Part shown: positions 26,395 to 35,621 of the stretch, one piece after another
Position numbering within the stretch: the stretch's first letter is position 1
Layout of the letters: each line of letters starts with the position of its first letter
NCBI RefSeq assembly: GCF_028745505.1
Contig: NZ_JAQZZL010000002.1
Span: forward strand, 1,984,001 to 2,048,000
Direction: 5' to 3'
Origin: Lentisphaera marina
Lineage (GTDB): Bacteria; Verrucomicrobiota; Lentisphaeria; Lentisphaerales; Lentisphaeraceae
DNA: 64,000 bases
Notes under the pieces: generated by a model
What the model was told of the DNA's origin: nothing
Database searches by the model: none
What the model saw: only the letters and a program-made list of their open reading frames with translations
Program-made: the position numbers and the translations under genes

Positions 26395-27180
26395 CTACTT
26401 CTTACTTTGACCATTATTTACTGCATCAACATAATCATCGAACTCTTCATCGTTGATATTGCCTCGACCAGTATTCCTTTCGTCATCTACGCTTTTATCT
26501 CCATCGGTCTTTGGAGCTTTACCTGGATTGGACATATCAACTCCATCTTCATTATTACCATGCCCATGATTATTTCTACCTTCGCCTTCGGGATCATCTT
26601 CACCTTCGGGGTCGCCTGTAACTCTTGGAGGAGTAATTCCTGGTTTATGGTTTTCTGTTCTGGCTATCCCACCATTATTATTATCCATCCCATGAAGGTA
26701 TACAACATTAAAACGTCCATTATGGAATCGAGCATCTTTATCGTAGATCATCATAAATTCATAAATCCCACTAAAATCGTCTTCTGGATCATTTTCAGCA
26801 TCTTTTTTCGAAGGAATGTATTCGTAAGATGTTCCGTAATTCAACACTGGAAAGAACCAAGCCTCTTCAAGATCTGTATTAACAAGTTCTAATTTATCAC
26901 CTGGACAACGAAAAATGGCTAAACTCGACTCATCAACATAATTCTGAGCAAAGCGAAAATCATACTTATGCTCAGCACTCGGCGTCGCTCTATGATCTTT
27001 TTTAAAAACTTCAACAATACTTTGAATTTGTCTTAAATTGTTCAAGCACTGGGTACGCTTGGCTTCATCTCTCGCAAAACCAAAACTACTAAATATCAAT
27101 GAAGCTAAAATTGATAATATTGACAGAACAACTAAAACTTCAAAAATTGAGAAATGTTTATTAATTTTTTCTTGTTTCAT
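26395..27180 (-). CDS. Third prepilin-like protein with H-X9-HG motif
   Basis: The 261-residue protein starts at the ATG at 27180, which has a GAGG ribosome site; an ATG six codons upstream would disrupt that arrangement. It begins MKQEKINKHFSIFEVLVVLS, a prepilin methylation motif, and carries TQCLNNLRQIQSIVEVFKKD, FRCPGDK and HNGRFNVVYLHGMDNNNGGI. The last 90 residues are a low-complexity Asp/Gly/Glu/Asn tail (DPEGEDDPEGEGRNNHGHG), likely disordered. It is a more distant paralogue of the two genes downstream of it. Confidence 0.8.
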   Translation of the reverse strand: MKQEKINKHFSIFEVLVVLSILSILASLIFSSFGFARDEAKRTQCLNNLRQIQSIVEVFKKDHRATPSAEHKYDFRFAQNYVDESSLAIFRCPGDKLELVNTDLEEAWFFPVLNYGTSYEYIPSKKDAENDPEDDFSGIYEFMMIYDKDARFHNGRFNVVYLHGMDNNNGGIARTENHKPGITPPRVTGDPEGEDDPEGEGRNNHGHGNNEDGVDMSNPGKAPKTDGDKSVDDERNTGRGNINDEEFDDYVDAVNNGQSKK

Positions 27181-27521
27181 AACTACTACCTCATACATAA
27201 GACCTTATTTATTAAGCGTAAATTTTCTTTATACTAAAATATATAAGTCCTTGTAACCCCACACAACAACTCCAATAAAACAGCACACAGAGACCTCGAC
27301 AAACCAACTCTAGAAAAGGCGTAAATCTATTATAAATAAAGACTTACAGATTAATTAAAAAGCTATTAATAAATCATTTTAAACACTTATCAATAAAGTA
27401 TTTATCACAAATTAAGATGTTATAAAATTAACAGCTATAAATATTGAAACATTAAAAACAAAACACTTGCTTTTCAAAAAGTCGTCTCATTACTTAATAA
27501 GTAAGCTTTTGGAGGATAATT
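27181..27521. other. AT-rich intergenic region with palindrome before dprA
   Basis: No gene is visible. The region is very AT-rich and serves divergent genes. A palindrome TTACTTA-A-TAAGTAA lies at 27490-27504, just before the GGAGG ribosome site of dprA. A TTGCTT hexamer stands 18 bases upstream of TACTTA inside the palindrome, so it may be an operator overlapping a weak promoter. Confidence 0.4.
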
Positions 27522-28649
27522 ATGGACAATGAATTAGTTCAAGACATATGCCTAAATATGTTACCAGGTTTAGGTCCCCGTACATACAATAAACTAATCA
27601 AACATTTCAAGAACCCAGATAATATTTTTAAGGCCTCAGAAAAAGATTTATTAAAATGCCCTGGGGTCGGAAAGCAAGTCGCTAAAGAAATTCTCTATTA
27701 CGAGAAAAACTATGATCCTGGAGAAGAATACAAACGCAGTCAACTGGCCGGCATCAAAATCATCAATCGCAAGCATAGCTACTACCCTGAAAGTCTTCGT
27801 GCTATTGACGACGCGCCTATCGTACTCTACATAAGAGGCAATCCTGATATTTTACAGCATTATGAACGCAACATTGCTATAGTTGGCACCCGTCGCCCCT
27901 CTAACTACGGAATAAACATGGCAAAATCCATCGCTACTGATGCTAGCTTAGCTTCTTGGACGGTCGTTTCTGGTCTAGCTCTTGGCATTGACACCTCAGC
28001 ACATCAGAGCGCAGTTCAGCTGAAACGACCCACGATTGCTGTTCTCGGAGGTGGCATCGGACAAATTTACCCCAAAGATAATTTAAAATTGGCTAGGGAC
28101 ATCTGTGAACATGGTGCCATCATCAGTGAATACCCTATTTTATTTCCTCCTGATAGACGAACTTTTCCCATGCGCAATCGAATCATTGCAGCACTCTCTC
28201 GTTCTGTACTCGTTGTCGAAGCAGGACTAAATAGTGGGTCCCTCATAACCGCCAATCAAGCTTTAGATTATGGACGCTCTGTCTTTGCCGTTCCAGGCCG
28301 TGTTGACTACCCGCAATCAAGAGGTTGCCACAAACTCTTAAAATTAGGTGCAACTCTAACTGAGAGTTTTAAAGACATTTACGAAGAATTCAATCTTGAG
28401 CTTGGCGTAAATAGAAAAAGCGTAAAAAAACAGAGTAATGAAAAGCCCTTGTTTGAAGAAATCGACTTGCAATTAGACAAAAACGAGCAAAGGATTATGG
28501 GAATTCTAAAATCCGGAGAAGTCCATGTGGACAAAATCTGTGAATTATCTGAGCTAGCGGTAGGGCAAGTTTTAGCCTGTTTGCTACGTTTAGAAACACA
28601 GAAATTAATCAGACTGCTCCCCGGAAGAAAGTACGAACTTACAAAGTGA
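27522..28649 (+). CDS. dprA: DNA processing protein DprA
   Basis: The 375-residue protein has N-terminal helix-hairpin-helix sequence (DLLKCPGVGKQVAKEIL), the Rossmann-like core with VGTRRPSNYG, VSGLALGIDTSAHQSA, VLGGGIGQIYP and VPGRVDYPQSRGCHKLL, and a C-terminal winged-helix domain (about residues 305-375). DprA loads RecA on incoming single-stranded DNA during natural transformation. A strong GGAGG ribosome site precedes the start. topA begins 7 bases after its stop, the common dprA-topA order. Confidence 0.95.
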   Translation: MDNELVQDICLNMLPGLGPRTYNKLIKHFKNPDNIFKASEKDLLKCPGVGKQVAKEILYYEKNYDPGEEYKRSQLAGIKIINRKHSYYPESLRAIDDAPIVLYIRGNPDILQHYERNIAIVGTRRPSNYGINMAKSIATDASLASWTVVSGLALGIDTSAHQSAVQLKRPTIAVLGGGIGQIYPKDNLKLARDICEHGAIISEYPILFPPDRRTFPMRNRIIAALSRSVLVVEAGLNSGSLITANQALDYGRSVFAVPGRVDYPQSRGCHKLLKLGATLTESFKDIYEEFNLELGVNRKSVKKQSNEKPLFEEIDLQLDKNEQRIMGILKSGEVHVDKICELSELAVGQVLACLLRLETQKLIRLLPGRKYELTK

Positions 28650-28656
28650 AGGCAAT

Positions 28657-31350
28657 ATGGGTAAAAAAAATTTAGTAATTGTGGAATCGCCTGCAAAAGC
28701 GAAAACAATTGAAAAAATTCTAGGTAAAGATTTTGAAGTCAAAGCATCTTTCGGTCATGTCCGCGATTTGCCTCAACGTAAACTCGGTGTGAATCCCGAA
28801 AATAACTTTGAGCCTGAATACCAGGTGAGTGCCGATAAAAAGAAAGTTATTGCTGAGCTTAAAAGCTCTGCTAAAAACTGCGAAAACATTTACCTTGCTC
28901 CGGACCCGGACCGCGAAGGAGAAGCTATTGCTTGGCACCTCTATGAAATCCTAAAAAAACAGAGTAAAGCCGAATTCAAACGAGTTACTTTTAACGAAAT
29001 CACTAAGTCTGCGATTAAAAGCGCCTTTGACAAAGCCCACGATGTTGACATGGACCGTGTCGACGCCCAGCAAGCCAGACGAATCCTCGACCGCCTCGTT
29101 GGATACAAAGTCAGTCCCTTATTATGGAAAAGAAATGCTCGTAGTGCGGGCCGTGTACAAACAGTAGCACTGCGCCTTATTTGCGAACGCGAAAAAGCCA
29201 TTAGAGCTTTCACTCCTGAAGAATACTGGAGTTTGCAAGCAGAACTCAAGAATCAAGCTGAAGATGCCACTTCTTTCCTCAGTAGACTTGATAAAATTGA
29301 TGGCAAAAAGCCACATATCCCCAACGAAGAAAGCTCTGCAAAAATTGTCAGTGAATTAGAAGGCAGTCAATTCCGAGTCAAAGACATCGAATCAAAAGAT
29401 CGCCAAAAGCGACCTGCTCCACCATTCATAACAAGTACTCTACAACAAGCTGCGAGCTCTAACTTACGTTTTAGCCCCAGTCGTACCATGTCACTCGCGC
29501 AAAAGCTCTATGAAGGTCGCGACCTCGGTAGCGAAGGCACGGCGGGTTTAATCACTTATATGAGAACTGACTCCGTTTCCATTGCCAAAGAAGCTCAAAA
29601 TGCAGCTATCGACTTTGTCAACAATATATACGGTAGTGAATTCTCTCCGAGCAAGCCAAACTTCTACAAATCCAAAAATTCTGCTCAGGGTGCTCACGAA
29701 GCCATTCGCCCAACTGATGTCAATCGTACACCTAAAAAGATGGCTCCCTACCTCAATGATGATGAATTAAAGCTTTACACTCTGATTTGGAAACGCTTTG
29801 TGGCCAGTCAAATGGTTCCCGCTCTTTACCGTCAAGATAGCATCACCTTCCTTCCTGAAAATATTGGCTTGAGCCATGAATACCTGTTTAAAATCACAGG
29901 CTCTGTACTTATTTTTGAAGGTTTCATGAAAGTATATAACTTCTCCGATGACGGTAGCAAAGATGGCGAAAGCAAAGACGTTATCTTACCTCAGTTGAAA
30001 AAAGGTGAAATTTGCGACCTCTTAGCCTTATTACCAAAGCAACACTTCACTGAGCCTCCTCCCAGATTTTCTGAGGCTACCTTGGTTAAAGAACTCGAAG
30101 CCAATGGTGTTGGTCGCCCATCTACTTACGCTTCCATTATCCGAACTATCCAAGATCGTGAATACGTTTTCAAAGACAAAGGACGACTCAACCCTTCTGA
30201 CAAAGGCATGGAGAGCTGTGATTTCTTAGTAAGCACTCTTCCATCTTTATTCGAGGTCTCTTTCACAGCTCATATGGAAGAGTTACTGGATAAAGTTGAA
30301 CATGGTGATCTAGAGTGGACGACTATGCTTGGCGATTTTTACTCTGGCTTCACTAATTGGTTAGAAGATGCAAAAACTGCCGGTGCTCCCGACAGAAGTA
30401 TTTTTGCTGCCGTCATCGAAACAATCCCTCAAGAAATCACTTACCAAGCACCAACGGGTAAAGGTAAAAGTGCCTTTAGTGATGAAGAGTTCATCGGATC
30501 TATTCGCGAAAGCCTAGAAGAAGATAAAGCTCTATCTGAAAAGCAATGGCAAACACTTCTAAAAGTCTTGCTCAGATACGAGACTGTTATGCCGGGACTC
30601 AAAGCAAAAGCTGAAGAAATGGGTTTCGATAGCGAACTTAATGAAGTCATTGCCAAAGCTGAAGAAGAAAAGAAAATCAATACCGAGAGCAATGCTACTG
30701 AATTGCTAGCCTTACTCGAAAATGTGACTTTTGAAGAACCACAAAAGCCCGCCAAGGGACGCCGCGCATTTAATGAGGCCAATTTCTACAAATCACTTAA
30801 AACTCAAAGTGAAGCAGGAAGAAACCTCAGTATCAATCAGATTAATGCACTAAAGAAAATGGTTTTAAAGTATCAAAAACAAGTAGAGAATTTTGAAGCC
30901 AAAGCAGCTGAGCTCAAACTTGAGATACCAGAAGAAGCTGTTATTGATCCGGAAGAAAGCAAAGAGATCACCGCCCTACTCAAGGCACTCTCTAGTGTTA
31001 CTGAATGGAATGCACCAACAAAACGTGGCCGCATGACTTACGACGACAAAAGTTTTTACGAATCCTTATCAAGTAACTTTGCTAACAAAGGTTCCTTAAC
31101 TCCCCGTCAATTAGCAGCACTCAAAAAATGCGTTGGTCGTTATAAAGAGAAAATCCCTGCGGAGCTTTTCCCTGAGGGCTTAGATTCAGCGAGTTCTGGT
31201 GGCGAAGAAAAAACAGATGTAAAATGTCCAAAATGTGACTCTCCTATCGTAAAAAAAGCTGGGAAACGCGGACCTTTCTATGCCTGCTCTGGTTACCCCA
31301 AGTGTAAAAACCTAGCCAATTCTTTAGATAAATTCACTGAAGAAAGCTAA
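28657..31350 (+). CDS. topA: DNA topoisomerase I with three novel C-terminal repeats
   Basis: Residues 1-590 form a type IA topoisomerase: the Toprim motif VESPAKAKTIEKIL, PDPDREGEAIAWHL, SAGRVQTVALRL and the active-site segment LITYMRTDS. The usual string of zinc fingers is reduced to one CPKCDSPIV...CSGYPKC finger (about residues 856-884). Between them lie three related units of about 60 residues (about 592-655, 691-755 and 783-838), each with a basic PTxxGR-like start, an FxxSL core and an LSxxQxxALKKxVxxY end. TopA relaxes negative supercoils. The repeats probably add DNA or RNA contacts (inference). Confidence 0.93.
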   Translation: MGKKNLVIVESPAKAKTIEKILGKDFEVKASFGHVRDLPQRKLGVNPENNFEPEYQVSADKKKVIAELKSSAKNCENIYLAPDPDREGEAIAWHLYEILKKQSKAEFKRVTFNEITKSAIKSAFDKAHDVDMDRVDAQQARRILDRLVGYKVSPLLWKRNARSAGRVQTVALRLICEREKAIRAFTPEEYWSLQAELKNQAEDATSFLSRLDKIDGKKPHIPNEESSAKIVSELEGSQFRVKDIESKDRQKRPAPPFITSTLQQAASSNLRFSPSRTMSLAQKLYEGRDLGSEGTAGLITYMRTDSVSIAKEAQNAAIDFVNNIYGSEFSPSKPNFYKSKNSAQGAHEAIRPTDVNRTPKKMAPYLNDDELKLYTLIWKRFVASQMVPALYRQDSITFLPENIGLSHEYLFKITGSVLIFEGFMKVYNFSDDGSKDGESKDVILPQLKKGEICDLLALLPKQHFTEPPPRFSEATLVKELEANGVGRPSTYASIIRTIQDREYVFKDKGRLNPSDKGMESCDFLVSTLPSLFEVSFTAHMEELLDKVEHGDLEWTTMLGDFYSGFTNWLEDAKTAGAPDRSIFAAVIETIPQEITYQAPTGKGKSAFSDEEFIGSIRESLEEDKALSEKQWQTLLKVLLRYETVMPGLKAKAEEMGFDSELNEVIAKAEEEKKINTESNATELLALLENVTFEEPQKPAKGRRAFNEANFYKSLKTQSEAGRNLSINQINALKKMVLKYQKQVENFEAKAAELKLEIPEEAVIDPEESKEITALLKALSSVTEWNAPTKRGRMTYDDKSFYESLSSNFANKGSLTPRQLAALKKCVGRYKEKIPAELFPEGLDSASSGGEEKTDVKCPKCDSPIVKKAGKRGPFYACSGYPKCKNLANSLDKFTEES

Positions 31351-31377
31351 ACTCAGTAGGTATCCACAAAGCGGTAT

Positions 31378-32556
31378 ATGCTAAGTTATTGTGTCACTAC
31401 TTTAGATGGGAAAGAGTTACTCTCTCTTTCTCCATCTGAAGTGATGAGACCGGCTTCAAACACCAAGCTTTTCACTTGTGCTCTGGCATTAGAAAATTTT
31501 GAGGCCACAGAAAGTCCCGCTCCTGCTTTGGACGTAGTTTACGAGGATAAAAAACTCCAAATCAACTTTCACGGCAATCTATTTTTTTCCGCACGTTATA
31601 GAGATAAGTCTCGACTCGATCATGCTTTCAAGCAAATTGCTGAGGCCATTTTAAAAACGGGTATCCAAAATTTCGACTCACTCCATCTCTATTGCGAAGC
31701 AGAATTCTTGAGCCCATTGAAGGATTACCCCTGCGTATCTTTTATCTCCATCAATGAAAACACCTTAGATCTAGCTATCTTAGATGGTGAACTAGAAATC
31801 ACTCCTGAATCACAAAGCTCTTTTAAGCTATCTGCTTGTAAGACAATTGAGTATCAAAGCCGTACAGATTCACAAATCTTCTACAATCCAAATCAAGACT
31901 CCGAAGACTTCTGGCGTTTAGAAGGTTCTAATTGGACATATGACATCCTTGTAAAAGAACTAAGAAAACTTGGTCTCTTCATTGCTAAACAGAGTAAAAA
32001 ACCTTTGCGCAATCCGCAACTGATTGGACAATTCGCTGATCCCATCACCACTCAAGAACTCATCACTTCGAGCCTACGCTTTAGCGATAATTTTCGAGCG
32101 GAACTACTCGCTCTCCATCTGCGAAAATCGCAAAAGAACTCATCGATTGATCAGTGCCTAAAACCCCTAAAGAATAAGCTTCAACTCAAACACACTCAAT
32201 TGACGGACGGATCTGGTCTCGACCGCTTAAATAAAAGTTCTTGCGAAGACATCTGCTCTCTACTTAGGTACATGCACCATTCCAAGCACAGTGAAATATG
32301 GCATCAATCCATGGCTATCTCAGGAGAAGAAGGTACCCTTTCGAACAGCAATAAAAATCAATTACCGAAAAAGCGTTTCTGGGGCAAAACCGGAACACTG
32401 CGCGATACTCGTGCTCTGAGTGGTTATTACAAAACAGAAAATGGTTCAATTGTCATTGTCTCTGTGCTACAAAATCATGCGAACTGTAGTAAGTTCAGCG
32501 AATCTGTAATAAAGCTTTTGCGTGAAATTGATGAAGAACAAACAAATTCTAATTGA
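31378..32556 (+). CDS. Peptidase S13-like D-Ala-D-Ala carboxypeptidase (DacB/PBP4 type), no signal peptide
   Basis: The 392-residue protein has the three penicillin-binding motifs of S13 enzymes: SNTK (S-x-x-K) near residue 27, SDN in SLRFSDNFRAELLALH, and KTG in FWGKTGTLRDTRALSGYY. It would trim or cut peptidoglycan peptides. The frame has an in-frame stop just before the ATG at 31378, and the N-terminus MLSYCVTTLDGKELLSLS is not a signal peptide, so export is unexplained. It is also shorter than DacB of E. coli (about 477 residues). The MATE gene overlaps its 3' end. Confidence 0.75.
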   Translation: MLSYCVTTLDGKELLSLSPSEVMRPASNTKLFTCALALENFEATESPAPALDVVYEDKKLQINFHGNLFFSARYRDKSRLDHAFKQIAEAILKTGIQNFDSLHLYCEAEFLSPLKDYPCVSFISINENTLDLAILDGELEITPESQSSFKLSACKTIEYQSRTDSQIFYNPNQDSEDFWRLEGSNWTYDILVKELRKLGLFIAKQSKKPLRNPQLIGQFADPITTQELITSSLRFSDNFRAELLALHLRKSQKNSSIDQCLKPLKNKLQLKHTQLTDGSGLDRLNKSSCEDICSLLRYMHHSKHSEIWHQSMAISGEEGTLSNSNKNQLPKKRFWGKTGTLRDTRALSGYYKTENGSIVIVSVLQNHANCSKFSESVIKLLREIDEEQTNSN

Positions 32557-33934
32557 AGGGTCGGTACTAAAGGCTTTATCATCCATTGCAGTCCCCATGT
32601 TCATCATGATGTTTACCGCTATTTGCTTTTCATGGTTAGATGCTTGGTATATTGCAAAATTAGGCGATGCAGAACTTACAGCTATAGACATCTCTTTTCC
32701 CCTAATCACATTTTCCAGCTCTATAATTTACGGTGGCTTAGGCACTGGCGTCAGTGCGGCCATCGCAGCCTATTCGAGCTCAGACAAACACTCCCATACC
32801 GCCACAGGTCTTAAATTTGGCATTTGGCTCTCCATTGTCATCTCGGCTATAATCAGCTTACTTGTGATCATCGGTGGTCGCCAACTCCTCGAACAACAGC
32901 TCATGAATCACCCCGAAATCATTGAACTTTCCTACACCTATTGCTTTTGGTACTTCCTGCCATTTCCCATTATGGGTGTTGGAGCCGTCTTAGCTTCTGC
33001 TATGCGTGGCACTGGCAACGCGGTTCGCCCTATGATCTACAGCCTCTTCTCCATGATCCTAAATGCGCTCTTAACCCCCCTATTTTGCTACAGTTCGAGT
33101 GGTGCTTGGTATTCATCACTTTTTTTAGATCTCGGAATCAAAGGCGCTGCTTTATCTACAGTGGTGGCCTATAGCCTCATGACCCTCCTACTTGCTTTAG
33201 ACTTCTTTCATGAACGACAAGGTTTGAAAAAATGCACTTCATCTATTGACCCACTAGAAAAAAAGCTGATTTTCAAGCGTATTATCTCCACGAGCTTCAT
33301 CGCCGCTTTAGTTCCAGCATGCACCAATTTCACTATTGGCATCTCTCAGTCTATCTTAGCAAATTTAAGCCCCGCAACACTTGATGCTTACTCATTATCC
33401 AAACGCTTTGAACAATTCCTCATCATGTTAGCAATTCCTATTTGCGCAGCCAATATGATTATTATTAGCGCAAATTTAGGACGAAATAACTATGCTCGCA
33501 TCAGAGAAAGCTTTATGCTTTCACTCAAAGCTTTACTTTCCATCACGACTATATTAGCTATCTTTATGTTCTTCAAGAGTGAACTTTGGTTTGCTTGCTT
33601 TACACAAAAAGATGAAATTTTTATTGAGGGTGCTCAATACTTCAAATACGCCATGCTCCAAGTGATTTTCATTCCTCTCTGTATTATGATCAACTTTTCC
33701 TTCCAAGGGCTCTCAACTCCAGCGCGACCGCTGCCGTTTACTCTGGGATCTGTTTTCCTATTCCAAGGTATAGGCTGCTACTTTTTGGTGGAACACTTTC
33801 AAGGCTCTACAGAATTTTACCTCAGCCTTGGTGCAGGTACTTTCTTAGCTTTCATTTGCTGTTTATTTCTTTTCCTAAAAGATCTCCAAGGTTTGAGCAC
33901 AAAAAAAGCCAAGACTGAGGAGCCTCGGCTTTAA
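32522..33934 (+). CDS. MATE family efflux transporter
   Basis: This protein of about 470 residues has 12 predicted membrane helices and MATE-type features, including IAVPMFIMMFTAI, GLGTGVSAAIAAY in helix 2 and PFPIMGVGAVLASAMRGTGN. MATE proteins export drugs or metabolites by Na+ or H+ antiport. The start is GTG at 32522 or, more likely, ATG at 32531; either overlaps the S13 peptidase gene. Near the end, the coding sequence carries a GAGG/CCTC hairpin framed by AAGCC/GGCTT that may act as a terminator. Confidence 0.88.
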   Translation: MKLMKNKQILIEGSVLKALSSIAVPMFIMMFTAICFSWLDAWYIAKLGDAELTAIDISFPLITFSSSIIYGGLGTGVSAAIAAYSSSDKHSHTATGLKFGIWLSIVISAIISLLVIIGGRQLLEQQLMNHPEIIELSYTYCFWYFLPFPIMGVGAVLASAMRGTGNAVRPMIYSLFSMILNALLTPLFCYSSSGAWYSSLFLDLGIKGAALSTVVAYSLMTLLLALDFFHERQGLKKCTSSIDPLEKKLIFKRIISTSFIAALVPACTNFTIGISQSILANLSPATLDAYSLSKRFEQFLIMLAIPICAANMIIISANLGRNNYARIRESFMLSLKALLSITTILAIFMFFKSELWFACFTQKDEIFIEGAQYFKYAMLQVIFIPLCIMINFSFQGLSTPARPLPFTLGSVFLFQGIGCYFLVEHFQGSTEFYLSLGAGTFLAFICCLFLFLKDLQGLSTKKAKTEEPRL

Positions 33935-33953
33935 CTTGGTTTAAGCTTAAAAA

Positions 33954-35105
33954 CTAAGTTAATGATCCACTAGGACCAAAGTATTCATAATGAATATTTT
34001 CTTCGGCAACGCCCCAAGATTTTAATTCACTATAAAGTGATTTCATCATTGCTGCGGGACCACAAATATAAAAATCTGTTTCTTTAACATCATTAGCGGC
34101 TTTTTGTAAATCCGCGAGAGTAATTTTTTTACCTTCATCTGAGAAACTAAATTCATAGGAGAAGTTATCCGCCTTCGTGAGTGATTTAATTTCATCCTCA
34201 AAAGCAAGCTCATCTTTGTTTTGAGTTCCATGCAAAAAAGAGACTTGGCGCTTAGATTCATTTTTACTGAGCTGACTTAACATACTCAGCATGGGCGTAA
34301 CACCTACACCGCCGGACACAAGAACTACCGCCCCTTCTCCAGGAGAAAGTTTGAAAACACCATAGGGTGCATTGAGTTCGACACAGTCGCCTTCATTAAC
34401 TTTATCATGCAAGTGTGTCGAGAATGCGCCGTCTTTTTTCACTGAAATCCTTAGATATTTCCCGCCCCAAGATGACAAAGAATAGTTCCTTACCGACTTC
34501 TGCTCTTCACCAAGGTCAAGTTTCATACTAATATATTGCCCTGAATCGTAGGAAATTATTGGTGATCCATCTTCTGCTGCAAAGTAAAAAGATGTCACGC
34601 TAGCAGACTCTTTGACTTTTTTGATCACTTTAAATGACTTATACCCATTCCAACCGCCCGCTTTATCTGCAGTTTTTTGATACTTTGTTTTTTCTACGCC
34701 AATTAAAATCTCTGCAAGAAAGCCATAAGCTTCGCCCCAAGCGTTCGCAATCTCAGGAGTCACTGCATCACCTAACACTTCTGCGATTGCCGCAAGTAAA
34801 CACTCTCCCACAATCGGATAATGCTCTGGCTGTACATTTAATGAGGCATGCCTTTCTGTAATACCTTCCACAGCTCCGCCCAAGGCTCCTAAATTTTCAA
34901 TATTCAAGGCATAGGCCACAACCGCATTTGCTAAAGCTTTTTGCTGCAAGCCTTCTCGTTGGTGACTTTGGTTGAAAAATTCTTTTACCATAGGGTAACG
35001 TTCGAACATTATGGGATAAAATCTACTCGTTATTTTTTCGGCGTTCTCGCCTACGACTGGTGCAGTAGCTTTTACTATATCAATTGTTTCTTGTGAAAGT
35101 GCCAT
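33954..35105 (-). CDS. hmp: Flavohaemoprotein, nitric oxide dioxygenase
   Basis: The 383-residue protein begins with a globin domain (residues 1-140; MALSQETIDIVKATAPVVGE, proximal His in ERHASLNVQPEHYPIVGE), followed by FAD-binding (RNYSLSSWGGKYLRISVKK) and NAD-binding (VVLVSGGVGVTPMLSMLSQL) domains. It oxidises NO to nitrate using NADPH or NADH and O2. It is divergent from an NsrR-type regulator gene with an inverted repeat in front of it, a classic NO-detoxification arrangement. Confidence 0.96.
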   Translation of the reverse strand: MALSQETIDIVKATAPVVGENAEKITSRFYPIMFERYPMVKEFFNQSHQREGLQQKALANAVVAYALNIENLGALGGAVEGITERHASLNVQPEHYPIVGECLLAAIAEVLGDAVTPEIANAWGEAYGFLAEILIGVEKTKYQKTADKAGGWNGYKSFKVIKKVKESASVTSFYFAAEDGSPIISYDSGQYISMKLDLGEEQKSVRNYSLSSWGGKYLRISVKKDGAFSTHLHDKVNEGDCVELNAPYGVFKLSPGEGAVVLVSGGVGVTPMLSMLSQLSKNESKRQVSFLHGTQNKDELAFEDEIKSLTKADNFSYEFSFSDEGKKITLADLQKAANDVKETDFYICGPAAMMKSLYSELKSWGVAEENIHYEYFGPSGSLT

Positions 35106-35135
35106 ATCATTTTCCTTCTAAATAAAGTGATGTAT

Positions 35136-35157
35136 ACTTAAACATGAATATTTAAGT
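35136..35157. promoter_or_regulatory. Candidate NsrR operator in front of hmp
   Basis: ACTTAAA (35136-35142) and TTTAAGT (35151-35157) form an inverted repeat with an 8-base spacer, about 30 bases upstream of the hmp start codon. It is AT-rich and two-fold symmetric, as Rrf2-type sites are, but it does not match the proteobacterial NsrR consensus exactly. Confidence 0.5.
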
Positions 35158-35222
35158 TAAGTTTAATATTAAATTGTATTTGCTCACATTCAAATTATAG
35201 TTCGAAAAAATATAGAGATTCT

Positions 35223-35621
35223 ATGAGATTAAATTTAAAGACCGACTATGCATTACGCATTTTACTCCATGCCGCAAGAAACAAGGATACACTGACGACT
35301 TCCACAGAAGTTGCCAAGGTCTACAACATCACCCAAGCTAACGTCACCCAAATCGTCAATACTTTAAAGAAGAAAGGTTATTTGAGTGTGAAGCGCGGCC
35401 GCTATGGTGGCGGGTTTACTCTGGCTGCACCTGCGGAAGAAATGCGAATCGGCAACATAATTAAGGATATTGAACCTGACTTAGACTTGGTTCAGTGCTT
35501 TAATAAAGAAAAAAACACCTGCCCCATCATAGATAGCTGCAGACTTGCTGGCTTAATGTATTCTGGACTTAACGCTTTTTTGGAGAAAATGAATGAACAA
35601 ACTTTGGCTGACGTTATTTAG
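35223..35621 (+). CDS. nsrR: Rrf2 family regulator, NsrR-like
   Basis: The 132-residue protein starts MRLNLKTDYALRILLHAARN, has a winged-helix DNA-binding domain with ITQANVTQIVNTLKKKGYLS and RGRYGGGFTLA, and carries three cysteines in a CFNKEKNTCPIIDSC pattern suited to an Fe-S cluster. NsrR senses NO through its cluster and represses genes such as hmp, which is divergent here. The next gene overlaps its 3' end by 29 bases and may be coregulated. Confidence 0.9.
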   Translation: MRLNLKTDYALRILLHAARNKDTLTTSTEVAKVYNITQANVTQIVNTLKKKGYLSVKRGRYGGGFTLAAPAEEMRIGNIIKDIEPDLDLVQCFNKEKNTCPIIDSCRLAGLMYSGLNAFLEKMNEQTLADVI

